A DNA stretch of 64,000 nucleotides from Limnomonas spitsbergensis (Eukaryota > Chlorophyta > Chlorophyceae > Chlamydomonadales): positions 6,820,001 through 6,884,000 of the forward strand of contig JAYJMM010000123.1 in the NCBI GenBank assembly GCA_037349105.1, written 5' to 3'. Every line of letters starts with the position of its first letter. Within the stretch, counting starts at the first letter, position 1. This document shows, piece after piece, positions 1 through 12,010 of this stretch. The position numbers and the translations under genes were made by a program. Under the pieces are notes generated by a model. It did not search any database. It was not told the DNA's origin and worked only from the letters and a program-made list of their open reading frames with translations.

Positions 1-527
1 GTTTGGTTGGAACGCTGGATTTCGTGCTGGGTGTTCGGCAGGCAAAGCAACTTCTGAATTACCCAGGATGTGAGGGTGGGGGGGCTGGTGGAACGAAAGG
101 TAAAAAATCAATGGCATGCGGATTTCCTTGTATGCATATGTTGCTGTTAGAGATTGAACGCAATCCCTTACTGCCCCACACCCTTTTTTGAAGGGGCCAG
201 GCAGAGCGAACCGTGAGAGAACGACAAAATTAAACCTTGGAGGGAGGCTAGTAGCCTAGGCCTAGTGTCGAACACAGAATTAGCCATGCATGCAGAATTG
301 AACACATTTTCTTTCCAGCCTTTTGTCTGTCCCTTCAGTTTTCCCACCCATTTCCCTTTTTTTTTCCTGCCCCTTTTACCGAGGCGCCCATGCGGCCGAG
401 CCTTTTTTGGAGCAGGGCCCAGAGGTGTAACGTCATTGGCAGAATTGCTTACCATGTACGTCTTTTCACCCTTAATGCCTGAGGAATTCTCATCTCTAAA
501 GAATGTCCACATCACTGAATTTTCAAT
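1..527. repeat. LINE-like 3' tail and unassigned DNA
   Basis: No gene is recognisable here. From about 240 to 434 the sequence matches the 3' untranslated tail of the LINE-like family seen elsewhere in the window: a CCTTTTGTCTGTCCCTTC stretch, a T/C-rich run, then the block ending in GCCCAGAGGTGTAACGTCATTG at 418-439. The same block lies near 3160-3178, 17790-17808 and 18910-18933. Bases 1-240 hold nothing I can name. Confidence 0.5.
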
Positions 528-737
528 GTGGATGACTGTACCGGTTCGCATTTAGGTGGAGCCGTACCGATGAATGCGTTTAGGTGGTCTAGTCGAGGTT
601 GGTGGCGCCATGTGCTTCGCTTCTACAATACAGCAGTAGCACGGGCAGCACAGGGAGACAGCCCATTCATGGTGGCAGCCATGGCGGCTGATATGCAGCT
701 TGCACTCAGTCACACCCCTGGAGGACGCAATTGGTGA
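528..737 (+). pseudogene. LINE-like reverse transcriptase C-terminal fragment
   Basis: A 69-codon open stretch whose second half (residues around HVLRFYNTAV and AADMQLALS) repeats part of the larger fragment immediately downstream and of the copy at 16.5-17.5 kb. It is a short, separate piece of the same non-LTR retrotransposon family, probably a truncated or rearranged copy. It has no catalytic motif. Confidence 0.5.
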
Positions 738-765
738 CGTGATCAGCTTTGTGCCTTATAGGAGC

Positions 766-1477
766 TACAGTAGGGAGCAAGAGGGCATGCGCATGTGTGT
801 GCACCAACTTAAGTGTTCGCCGCATGGCAGCCAAGATGGCCTAAGGCGCCATCTTCCAACCCGCATCAGGCTGGCAGCTGTGTACGCAGCGCCTGCGGCC
901 AACTACGGCGACGTGGTGTGGGCCACCAGCCACCTTCGACCGCGGCAATGTCTCTCCAGCAAAATGCAGTCCAGCTTGCTTCGGCACCTACGCCAGGCTG
1001 CGGGGCTACCTGCATCAGCCGCCAGTTGGGGAGTCATGAGAGAGCTGCAGCTCCAACCACTACAGCGAATCTGGTGGGCCCACATCCTCCGCTTCTACAA
1101 TGCAGCGGTGGCACCGGAGGCACAGCAATACAGCCCGATCATGGCTCAAGCCATGGCAGCAGATATGCAGCTTGCAATGAGCCAGGGCACTGGCGGCCGC
1201 ACGTGGTGCTCTGATCTGCTGCTTGCATTAGAGGAGCTGGAGCGGGGGGCAGCCACCCCCACCTTGCGCGAGGCAGCAGCTGCCCTACAGCGCCTACCCG
1301 TCACAGAGGTGTTGGCACTTGTTGACGCAGCCTAAGAGCAAGCACGGCTGGACGCAAGCGGCGGTGGGGACCCTACCACCGAGCACAGATCTGCGGCGAC
1401 CTACCACGCCTGGTTCCAGTCCACGGCAGGTGCCCTGCTGGCGCAAGCCCAGAGCCGCACTAGTCAGAGGGAGTGTG
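766..1477 (+). pseudogene. LINE-like retrotransposon ORF2 fragment, C-terminal to the RT core
   Basis: The reading frame contains a segment typical of the region after the RT palm in non-LTR elements: a Y-G-x-x-V-W motif (ANYGDVVWA), then leucine/arginine-rich text ending in LQLQPLQRIWWAHILRFYN. The catalytic palm lies outside the copy. The frame is closed by TAA at 1333-1335, yet the codons beyond it still match the copy at 17.14 kb (EHRSAA-Y-x-WFQST), so this is a decayed element. Its sequence stops near 1477 and resumes near 2488 on the far side of a hAT-like insertion. Confidence 0.6.
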
Positions 1478-2487
1478 CTTCAGGGGTCTACAATGGGGTC
1501 TGGGAACTGACCGGTTTCGCCGGGCACTTTTCCCCCCTCACCGTTTTTTTTTCCGTGCCGGAGACCTCTTATTTTTTGTCCGGTTTTCCCAAAAAGTACG
1601 AAAAGTGTGATTTTTTTCTCCCGATTTTTGGAAACTGTTTTATCTTCACTCGTCTTACATTACATTCATAAAAATAAACCTACACACACACATAACTACG
1701 GCCTCTCCTCCTTGGTAAACAAAAAGTTCAAAGTTAATTTCTGTTCAATTATCTACACACACCATCACACTATTACAGTTTTTGCTTGGCGCGTGCCAAT
1801 TCAGCATACCTAGCTAAAGGCAAATCGTCATCATCTGACTCTAAGGGCGCGGGATCTGCATCCTTTTCATCCTCCTCCGGAGGTTGCATCGCATCCACCT
1901 CACCCTCCTCCTCAGCCAACTCCTCCTCGCCCTCAGCACCCTCAGCCAAAGACGTGCCCACGAAGGGGACTTGAATGCCGCACACATCGAGGGCCAATTT
2001 GGCCAGAAGAACTGGGGCTTGTCACCCAAGTGCATGGGCTGCTTGTTGGCCACCTCAACAGCTGACATGATAAGCTCGTGATGAACATCCTTGGCGTCGA
2101 AAGAAAAATGTGAAACCAACATTTTTACCCGCATGAGCGAGTCCACAATAACAACATCAAGACTGCTTCGCAGCCGTGTCTTGATGAGCTTGTGGATGCT
2201 GAAACCACGCTCCACCTCAGCGGTGTGCACGACAAGGACAAAGTAGCAACTAACAAGCTTCACCATATGGGGGACCAGGTGCGGCCAGTGGGCATACTTG
2301 GCAATCATGAAGGCCCACGCCCCAGCCATCGTGGCCTTGCCGTACTGCTCTAGACGTTCAAACATGTAACCCTTAATCAGCTCAAACTCAGCAAAGACCT
2401 CAGGTCTAATACCAGCACCATGCTCTGGGAACTGTGATCCTTCAGTGACCACACCCGTGTAAAAGTGGGAAAATATCTTCTCACTGT
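1478..2487 (-). mobile_element. hAT-type transposon fragment inserted in a LINE copy
   Basis: The LINE sequence breaks at about 1477 and continues at about 2488, and the 1.0 kb between carries a hAT transposase fragment on the minus strand. The left edge reads CAGGGGTCTACAATGGGG, and CAGGG is a usual start for hAT terminal inverted repeats. Just outside it is AGTGTGCTT, and a near match ACTGTGCTT lies at about 2480, compatible with an imperfect 8-bp target duplication. I do not see a clean matching right terminus, so the element is truncated or its end has decayed. Confidence 0.5.
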
Positions 2488-2520
2488 GCTTGTGTGCTTG
2501 TGTGCGCACCAATTTGCGAT
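1773..2520 (-). pseudogene. hAT transposase C-terminal (dimerisation) region, frameshifted
   Basis: The minus-strand frame from about 2490 down to about 1990 encodes a recognisable hAT C-terminal dimerisation domain: HTAEVERGFSIHKLIKTRLR followed by SLDVVIVDSLMRV, matching the family pattern of a conserved S/E-R-x-FS, then KTK/R-x-R, then L-x-x-LMR. The upstream catalytic region (DDE, RNase H-like) is absent. Near 1995 the frame must shift to reach a second open stretch (1773-1997) that encodes a very acidic tail rich in E and D, ending at TAA. It is a dead fragment; I cannot exclude a small intron instead of a frameshift at that point. Confidence 0.65.
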
Positions 2521-3178
2521 GCGGCTTGGCGCGATCAGCACTGCTGATACCAGAGGACGGCGCAACGGTCAGCGGCGACAAGCACGCTGATGCCAGCGGT
2601 GTTGGGCAGGGGGGATAGCGAGGAGGTAGAGGATGCGCTGCATTTGTGCTTCCAGTGCCCTAGTGTCAGGGAGCAGTTACGGGAGCGGGTGGGCAGGTCC
2701 TCCGGGCGCTGCCACTAACTTCCACCAGTTGTACCAGGCTAAGCATGGGTGGGACGCACTTGCTTTTGTGGACTGTGCTGTGGGCATTATCCAAGGTTAG
2801 TCTCCGGGGTTTCTGAGGCCAATGTCGTTGGCCTTTCCGGCCTTCTCTTTTGGCCTTTTTTTTTGTTGTTGTTGTTGTCGTTGTTGTTTGCCCCTTTTTA
2901 TTTTCTTCTCTTCTCCCTTCTGAGCAGTGGAGCGCCCTCGCGGCCAAGCAGGGGTGGAATACGCTTGCTTTCCTGGACTTTTTCTTTTCTTAGAGGCTCT
3001 GTTGAGGGGTAGTCTCTAGTGGAACTCAGGTGTTGGACTTGGTCTGCTTAGCCTTCCCGGCCTCTCCTTTTGTTCCTTTCCCCCTCTCTTCCTTTTAGTG
3101 CCTCCTTATCTCCCTTCTGAACAGTTGGGCGCCCACGCGGCCGAGCTTTGAGCGGGCCCAGAGGTGTAACGTTATTGA
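2488..3178 (+). mobile_element. LINE-like element, zinc-finger end and 3' UTR (continuation across the hAT insertion)
   Basis: Resumes the copy that stops at 1477. At about 2618-2700 one frame reads EDALHLCFQCPSVREQLRER, the histidine/cysteine pattern usual at the C-terminus of LINE ORF2 proteins. A T/C-rich 3' UTR follows, ending in the family tail (GCGGCCGAGC, then GGCCCAGAGGTGTAACGTTA) at 3135-3172. There is no poly(A) tail. The segment aligns by eye with 17340-17808. Confidence 0.55.
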
Positions 3179-3836
3179 CACTGATAATAGAGGACGGCGC
3201 AGCGATCAGCAGCGTGACACACGGTACTGCCAACGATGCTGGGCTGAGGGCCAACATGTGGAGGATGCGCTGCTTGTGTGCATTCAGTGCACTAGCTGAA
3301 GGAGAAATTGAGGGCGAGAGGTTGGGCAGGACCCCCTGAGGACGCCACGGATTTTCAGCAGTACCAGGGTAGGAATGGGTGGGAGGCTCTGGCTTTTGTT
3401 GAGGACATGGTAGACTTTGTTGAGGGCTAGTTTGTTATCTTTGTTTGTCCTCCTTGGGGACTGGCTCTTTCCCTTTTTGTCTCTCTTGTTTTCCGGGGCG
3501 GGATCTGCGGTCTGCCTTCCCGTTTTCTGGGAGGGGGGGTGTCTCGAGCTGTCCTTTATGCTCCTCTCTGTCTTTCCTGTTGCCTGAAGTCTCTTTCCCT
3601 TTTCCTCCGGACCAGACAGGAACTAGGATAGCCCGCAGGCAGGAGTAGGAGGCTAGTCTCTTCAGGGGCAGGTGATACGATTTTTTGCCTGACCTTTTTG
3701 TTCTTGTTATTTGAAAGGTAGACGTGCTTTCCTTTTGTGACTTTCCCTTGATTTTCCTAGCTGACTTAATGTTTGCCGGTGTGGCTGAGCTTCATTCAAG
3801 TAGGGCCCAGAGTTATCACGTCATTAACCCAAAAAT
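3179..3836 (+). mobile_element. Second, 5'-truncated copy of the same LINE-like family
   Basis: It begins directly at the end of the previous copy's tail, at a point inside the zinc-finger region (GAGGACGGCGCAGCGATCAG, as at 2553 and 17360). It continues through a diverged 3' UTR and ends in a weak version of the family tail (TAGGGCCCAGAGTTATCACG) near 3800-3830. Head-to-tail placement of a truncated copy against the 3' end of another suggests insertion at or near the tail sequence itself. Confidence 0.45.
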
Positions 3837-3907
3837 GACAGAGGTCAACCGGTGCGTTGAAAGCTCTGCGTGGACAGTTGTGCACAGGGGTTGTGCCATA
3901 AGATGGT

Positions 3908-3923
3908 GGTGTTGAAAAACACC
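3908..3923 (-). terminator. Histone-type 3' palindrome downstream of H3
   Basis: On the minus strand this reads GGTGTTTTTCAACACC, a six-base stem with a short T-rich loop, 40 bases beyond the H3 stop. An almost identical palindrome with the same stem lies behind H4 at 4965-4980, and each is preceded by a CCAAAC-like stretch. Shared position and sequence behind two replication-type histone genes point to the histone mRNA 3'-processing hairpin in its algal form. Confidence 0.75.
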
Positions 3924-3963
3924 TGTTTGGTTGATCAGGCATGAGGGGCAGGGCAAGGGAGAC

Positions 3964-4913
<950 letters not shown>

Positions 4914-4964
4914 ACAAGTCTCAGCTTTGCGCTCCACTAACAAGCCCACCCATGCATCCAAACC

Positions 4965-4980
4965 GGTGTTTTTAAACACC
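4965..4980 (+). terminator. Histone-type 3' palindrome downstream of H4
   Basis: GGTGTTTTTAAACACC, a stem of six to seven base pairs with almost no loop, 52 bases after the H4 stop. It matches the palindrome behind H3 (3908-3923) and so is very probably the histone mRNA 3'-end signal. Confidence 0.75.
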
Positions 4981-5184
4981 ACTAATCACCCCAAAATGAA
5001 ACCTTATGTCCGCCGAAGGGGCCCTGCTGTGTCAAGATATGCCACCTGGCACAGAGCATGCAAGCCCATTACCTTCACTAAAATCCATAACCCCGTGCCA
5101 TGGGGAAAAAGCTTCCCCCCAAAAGGCCTGCCCAAGACCAGAACATGTCATGCATGACTCATGTCAGTGGTTTGCGTGCTCCAG

Positions 5185-5335
5185 ACCATCAGCGTGCATG
5201 GTCCAGACCATCAGCACGTATGGTCCAGACCATCAGCATGTATGGTCCAGATCAGCGGCATGCGTGGTTAAGAACTTCAGCAAGCATGGTCCAGATTAAC
5301 GGCATGCACAGTCCAGATCATCAGCATGCATGGCC
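5185..5335 (+). repeat. 22-23 bp tandem repeat downstream of H4
   Basis: About seven imperfect copies of a unit like GTCCAGACCATCAGCGTGCA. It has no coding sense. The flanking 5340-6320 shows no gene, only AT-richer unique DNA. Confidence 0.7.
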
Positions 5336-6603
5336 AGGATAGATCGCTGCGCATTTTCTTGTAGGTCCAATCTTGGATTTATGAAGCTTCCTTACCAGAT
5401 CGTGCAGCTCCCTTCAGAAAATGCATGCGTCTTGGCTCTGAATCGCGCCATGTCTTCCGGCCGCTGGCAGCAACCATCTTGCATGTAGGTGCGATTCTAC
5501 CAGCACTCTTCCCTGGTAGGCTCATGTCTAGCTTTTTTCTTTACCCTAACACCGTACCCCTGCGAGGGGCGTTGCCATTTTTGTCTTGCGACTGCTGGCC
5601 TGATGCTAGAGGGCGTGAGGCATGCACCCTCGGTTTGTCAAAGCCGAGGTCATGCCAGAGGTGACGAACTAAGGCTGGTGCGCCCTAAGTTTTAAAATAG
5701 GAACGGCACGGATGTGTCCTCGGCCTAGGCTGTCTTGTTTCCCTGAACACCCAATGAGGCTGTGACCCACGTGTGGCGTACCGCTTTCAGTGCTGTGCTT
5801 CCTTACGGTTAGTGAAATTACGGTTTGCGGTGACGGTGCAATTTGCGCGCAATTTACCAGGACCGCCCAGATTGCACCGCAATTACTGCAAGTTGCTTTC
5901 GGCGTAACCACAGACGAAACCCTGGTTACGGACCGCAAATGGGGTTGTCGGCTCGGAACCTACCCGCCAATGGACGGAAAGTCGTGGCACGTTAACGTGG
6001 AAGTGGTTCTGATCTTCAAGATATCTTCCTATGAGTTGACGCACAACGACCTGCAACTTCCCACCTTCGAAACTGTATGACTGATGTCCCCAAAAGACAG
6101 AAATCTACTAGAACGTGCTTGCAGTCTAGATTATAGCTCGCTCTTAATTGCGTGTAAGCTAAAAAGCCTTGCTTGCGCAATTACGTGTTACGCCGTACTT
6201 GACCGTAATTACTTACAAAAAATCGGATTACGGCGTAATCGCACAGCACTGACCGCTTTATTTAATTATTTAACTGTCTTAATACCGGTGCATAATTAGT
6301 TATCGGCCCAGCTCCATGATCACTACTGGAAATGCGCAGTAGGAAAACCTTTGTATTACCATGGTTTACATCAGTAAAAACTTCCGTTACCATGGTAACA
6401 GAGTTACGTTGGTAACCAAGGCTTTACATATGTAAATTTACTACGGACGAAGGCTCTGTCGTTTTACATCAGTTTTTCCGTGATATTCGACCATGGTATT
6501 GTAACCAATGTCAAGCTACAAAGCTTCCGAGTTTGTTATCTAACCGAGCGTTTACTGCGTTTTTACTTATGTACTTTTACTGAGCTCCTACTAAGCTTGT
6601 ACA

Positions 6604-6850
6604 ATGGTCATCCTACTGAGTTTTCACCAGGCCTTTACCAAGGTCATCCTACTGAAGTTTTACCAGGCCTTTACCAAGGTCATCCTACTGAGTTTTTACC
6701 AGGCCTTTACCAAGGTCATCCTACTGAGTTTTTACCAGGCCTTAACCAAGGTCATCTTACTGAGTTTTTACCAGGCCTTAACCAAGGTCATCCTACTGAG
6801 TTTTTACCAGGCCTTTACCAAGGTCATCCTACTGACTTCTTACTAGGTTG
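6604..6850 (+). repeat. 36-bp minisatellite inside the CACTA-like element
   Basis: Seven copies of a 36-bp unit containing GGTCATCCTACTGAGTTTTT and CAGGCCTTTACCA. Because 36 is a multiple of three, two frames stay open across it. This is a repeat by-product and not evidence for a protein. Confidence 0.85.
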
Positions 6851-6859
6851 GCCTACTGA

Positions 6860-9100
6860 GAGAAGCAGTACTAGTATTGCACCGTTGCATAATAGTTGTG
6901 ATACACTATTAATCTGTTGTTGTACTACGCGCATGTTATTGGCAATGAGATTACACCTTGCCCACGAAGGCTTGGCCGCATGGGCGCCGAAGTGTCAGAC
7001 TGTGCGGAAATAAAATTGAATGCAAAGGGGGAATGGAAGAAAACAACATAAATAAAAAGGAAAGACCCACCACCCCACCCCAAAAGCCCTCTTCAAGTCA
7101 AAAGGAAAGGGAGGGGCAAAATTGAAATACCCCTCAAATGAATGCTAGCAAGATACGGGTTATCATTTGCAGATTGTCTGATTAATAAATAAAAAATGGA
7201 CACACATAGCCAACACAATTAGCTGCACTACGTCAGCTCCGTATCTCAAAAAAATTAGCGTGTGCGCTTCTTCGTACACATTGTGATGCCTGGCCATGAT
7301 ATTCATGATGCTCTTCGAAGCTTTCACCCATGTGGATGAACACCTGGAGATTTTGGGGTCAAAGCAAAAAATCAGCACATAGAGCACATTTCTTTTAACC
7401 TACAAGTCATAAACAATTCAGCCAGCCGGTTTGTAGATGGCCATTTATGAAAACTCACCGACGCTTCAATGGACGGTAGTTGCGCCAAAATCAAGGTGAC
7501 AATGACAATGGTAGAGGCCCCGTAATGTGTTCTGTTTCTCAGAGTGTGTGCCTGTGGAAAGTACAGAGCCACGGTGTTAAGCTTTGGTCTGGATACATGA
7601 CTGGTCCCAAACAAAGCAAACATGCAGATCCCCAAGCTTACCTGGAAATAGTGTGCTACTGGGATGACGCTGCACTTGACAGCCTTTAGCTACAGATCAC
7701 CATGTCCGACCACTGCTGGCCGATGGTGAAGCAAGCATAAGAACAAACCATAATACATCGCAATTGCTTTGGTACCTGCATTATTTCAGCGCGGCTAAGT
7801 TTTTAGATGCATTAAATGTGGTCATGGCCAAAGTGCTGATGGCCATATGTGGTCGCTGGAGAGATTCAAGAGGACATTATAAGGCAGACCATCGTGCTAT
7901 CCTAGTGAGCAATGTTGTACAAGGATGTAACGAGCTTGACCACGCGCATCGTATTAGATGCTTGTGGCATGCAAGCTGCATGGCAGATAGGCATGTCTTG
8001 GCATGTAATCTATGCCTTATGACCGATACACTTCTGTGAGGCAGGCTGCATGGCGAATACGCTTGAAGCATGCATTGTGCAATGTGCATGGCGAATTGGC
8101 AGGTGCCCTTGTGGCAGGTAAGCTGCTAGCGGACAGGCGCGTCACCATAGCGGCGTGCATGCATGCATCAAGGGGATTCAAGGCTGGTGAGCTGCATGGC
8201 TGGTACACTTGTGGCAGGCAAGTTGTCATACCGTATGCATGTACTCCACTTACCAGAACGGAAGACTAACATGCTTTCATGCAGTCGATGGCTCAATTCC
8301 TCGCTGACATTTATTGCTAATGTGCTTGTCTCTGCTCGATTTCTCGCTGACGTTTGACGCCAACGTGCTAGCCTGTAAACTTCAGCGAGGAAAAGAGCAG
8401 ATATTTGGCATCAGCGGATGTTGTCTTCAATTTGCAAGCCACGGTAACCCTTCCCCATGATAGAAGTCCGAGTCAAAGTCAGTAACCGATCCCAAGACTG
8501 CTCGACGGATTCAAGCTTTCCACACGAAGCGAATTTAAGATAAGAAGCGATTATGACTGATTTCCGACGCTACTTCTCTCATGGGATTTCCGGTAAAGCA
8601 TGCCCGCACTCGAAAGCACTAAGCATGAGGTTGTACGGCCTGACTCGCTTCAGAACCATCAGAAATCAAAAACATTCGAATCACATACAGTCAAATTCAT
8701 GGCTCGCTCAGGCGTTTCAATACCTTTCATTTTCTTGCAATCGCCTGCCATCGAATAAATTGTCAGGGTGGAATGAGCAATCATTTGTGGCGCTACTCTT
8801 ACGATCAGGTGCATGCTTGGCTTTGTTTCAAGCTACCAGTGCAAGCTTGCAATCATGATGCACACTGACATTAATGATTTGGGTTTGTTAGAGTATCGCA
8901 ATGCCCAGTATTGATCTCAAGTTTGCTTCCTTGTCCACACGCAGGAACTATCAAAAGAGTACCGAGCTGCTCATCCGGAATCTTACATTTTAATGGCTGT
9001 GCCGCGAGATTGTTCAACAGTTCAAGACCGTCGCTCGCCTGCAAGCAATCGCTTCCTTGGCACAACAAGAGGCGACTGAGGCCTACACAATCGATATTTT
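6860..9100. other. CACTA-like element interior without recognisable gene
   Basis: Only short, mutually overlapping ORFs (about 60-100 codons) on both strands. Weak degenerate repeats rich in GCATGC and GTGGCAGGTAAGC-like strings lie at 7960-8230. No transposase, RNA gene or captured host exon could be identified. Confidence 0.5.
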
Positions 9101-9120
9101 CGAAGATTGCAGTACTTCTG

Positions 9121-10985
9121 CACATTCTGGCTTGCACTACATGAGCTTTGCATTACAGCAACGGCGCCGCACCCAATGCCGGCATGAACTGACCCCACGC
9201 TGCAACATTGCCGCACCCACTGACATGCTCTGCCACCACGCTGCAATAATGATTTTTAAGTCCGGCATGCACATGTTTTGAGCAATATCCTGGCACGCCC
9301 ATGTAGTTGAGGCTGGATATCCCGGCACGCCCATGTATCTGAGGCTGGATATTCTGGCACGCCTATGGGTTGCGGCTGGCTTTCCGGCACGCCCATGGGT
9401 TGGGGCTGGTATTCCGGCACAAACATGGGTTGGGGCTGGTTTCCCGGCACGCACATGGGTTGGGGCTGGTAAAGGCTCATGCTTGTTGTTGTCTGCTTTG
9501 GCACCTTCTTTTTAAAAGAGTCCCTGGCTGAACAGGCCCTCACTACCATGCACTGCATTAATACTGTAATATATCTGCACTTTCTGGCTTGCACTACATG
9601 AGCTTTGCACTACCGCAACAACGCCACACCCACTGCTGGCCAGAACAGCTCCTACGCTGCAACATTGCCGCACCCACTGACATGCTCTGCCACCACGCTG
9701 TAATAATGATTTTTAAGTCCGGCATGCACATGTTTTGAGCAAATCGTGGCACGCCCATGTATTTGAGGCTGGATATCCCGGCACGCCTGTGGGTTGCGGC
9801 TGGCTTTCCGGCACGCCCATGGGTTGGGGCTGGTATTCCGGCACGAACATGGGTTGGGGCTGGTTTCCCGGCACGCACATGGGTTGGGGCTGGTAAAGGC
9901 TCATGCCTGTTGTTGTCTGCTTTGGCACCTTCTTTTAAAAAAATACCCTGGCTGAACAAGCCCTCACTACCATGCACTACATGAATACTGTAACACATCT
10001 GCACTTTCTGGCTTGCACTACATGAGCTTTGCACTACCGCAAAAACGCCACACCCAATGCAGGCCAGAACTGCTCCTACGCCGCACCCACTGGCATGCTC
10101 TGCCACCATGCTGCAATAATGATTTTTAAGTCCGGCATGCACATGTTGTGAGCAATATCCTGGCACGCCCATGTAGTTGAGGCTGGATATCCCGGCACGC
10201 CCATGTATTTGAGGCTGGATATTCTGGCACGCCCATGGGTTGCGGCTGGCTTTCCGGCACGCCCATGGGTTGGGGCTGGTATTCCGGCACAAACATGGGT
10301 TGGGGCTGGTTTCCCGGCACGCACATGGATTGGGGCTGGTAAAGGCTCATGCTTGTTGTTGTCTGCTTTGGCACCTTATTTTTAAAAAATATCCTGGCTG
10401 AACAAGCCCTCACTACCATGCACTACATGAATACTGTAATACATCTGCACTTTCTGGCTTGCACTACATGAGCTTTGCACTACCGCAACAACGCCACACC
10501 CACTGCAGGCCAGAACTGCTCCTAAGCCGCAACACTGCCGCACCCACTGACATGCTTTGCCACCATCTGCAATAATGATTTTTAAGTCCGGCATGCACAT
10601 GTTTTGAGCAAAATCGTGGCACGCCCATGTATTTCAGGCTGGATATTCTGGCACGCCTATGGGTTGCGGCTGGCTTTCCGGCACGCCCATGGGTTGGGGC
10701 AGGTATTCCGGCACGCCCATGGGTTGGGGCTGGTATTCCGGCACGAACATGGGCTGGGGCTTGTCGTTGTCTGCTTTGGCACCTTCTTTTTAAAAGAGTC
10801 CATGGCTGAACAGGCCCTCACTACCATGCACTGCATGAATACTGTTATACATCTGCACTTTCTGGCTTGCACTACATGAGCTTTGCACTACCGCAACAGC
10901 GCCACACCCACTGCTGGCCAGAATTGCTCCTACGCTGCAACATTGCCGCACCCACTGGCATGCTCTGCCACCATGCTGCAATAAA
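9121..10985. repeat. Higher-order tandem repeat, about 410-455 bp per unit
   Basis: Four large copies plus a partial fifth, marked by the recurring CTGGCTTGCACTACATGAGC near 9127, 9584, 10009, 10454 and 10862. Each unit holds a nested array of a 30-bp sub-unit (CCCATGGGTTGGGGCTGGTA plus TTCCGGCACG). Different numbers of sub-units account for most of the length variation between units. It lies wholly inside the CACTA-like element. Confidence 0.85.
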
Positions 10986-11029
10986 GATGCAACCACTGGC
11001 GTGTATTGCCTTTAATGTGCAACATCGCC

Positions 11030-11170
11030 TCCACCCACCACATCAACCAGCCCCACCTCCATCATCCACATCAACGAGCCCTACCTCCCCCCACCACCTC
11101 CACCAGCCCCACCTCCACCCACCACTTCAACCAGCCCCACCTCCACCCACCACATCAAACTGTCCCCTCT
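11030..11170 (+). repeat. C/A-rich short tandem repeat
   Basis: About five degenerate units of CAACCAGCCCCACCTCCACC with CCACCACAT spacers, directly after the higher-order repeat. Confidence 0.6.
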
Positions 11171-11529
11171 CCCACCAACGCACTCTGACCTCCTCCGCTA
11201 CCATGCCCCCCTCCCCCCAACACGAGGCTTATGCCCGCGTATATATGTAGTATAGGGTTTTGTCTCATCACTTGCACGAGGTCATCGGGTCATGAAACAA
11301 TCATTAACTGGAATCAGGTTTGATTGTGGCATCAGCTTTTCTGCTTACGCACTACTTACCGGAAGTAGAATACCGGTAAAATCTTGCCGAAATGGCATAT
11401 TGGTGAATCTAACATCTTGTGTGAATTGTATCCGGAAACATTCATGCATACAAACTAACCTTGTGGTAAGGAATGTTTCTGGCAAGGGAGAAAGGAAATA
11501 AATAATGGAACAAGAAGGGCAGGGGAACT

Positions 11530-11985
11530 ATCGGTTACTTAGTAATGTGCGGCCGACTTCTTAATTTAACCTTGGTTACTTAGTCTGGGCGGGCGCAAAG
11601 GTGTAACGATATTGACCTTGGTTACTTAGTAACGTCAACCTAGACATGTAACGTTGGTTACGAAGTTGCTTACGGCCAGCCTAGTCATCTTACATTGGTA
11701 ACTAGGTAACATACGGCCTACCTAGTAATATCACATAGGTTGCTAAGTAACTTTCGGGCAACAAGGTAATTTTACATGGGTAACTAAGTAACTTCCGGCC
11801 AACCCAGTAATGTTACATAGACTAACGTTGGTAACATCATGGTAATTCCTCTTACCAAGAGATAACAATGGTAACTTGACAAACGTAGAAACATACCATG
11901 GTTAACATTGGTACCACCATGGTAGCACCTTAGCCAGCCATGTAAAGTAACCAAGTTGGGCATTTACCATGGTAAACCATGGTGT
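11530..11985. repeat. Right subterminal repeat zone of the CACTA-like element
   Basis: Many copies of GTTACTTAGTAA-like and ACCATGGTAA-like motifs in both orientations, matched by a shorter zone at the left end (6350-6460). In CACTA elements such subterminal repeats are the binding sites of the element's DNA-binding protein. Confidence 0.6.
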
Positions 11986-12010
11986 TACTGTGAAATTTCC
12001 AGTAGTGGAT

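Larger units (their letters stand above)
6318..12010. mobile_element. CACTA-type (En/Spm-like) DNA transposon, apparently non-autonomous
   Basis: Left end CACTACTGGAAAT at 6321-6333; right end, read inward on the minus strand from 12007, the same 13 bases, after which both continue with a CAGTA block. GAT occurs on both outer sides (6318-6320 and 12008-12010), a 3-bp target duplication. CACTA start, 3-bp duplication and subterminal repeats rich in TTACCATGG and in GGTTACTTAGTAA-like motifs (6350-6460, 11540-11985) are the signature of the CACTA superfamily. The 5.7-kb interior holds tandem repeats and short ORFs but no transposase I recognise, so it would depend on another element. Confidence 0.8.
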
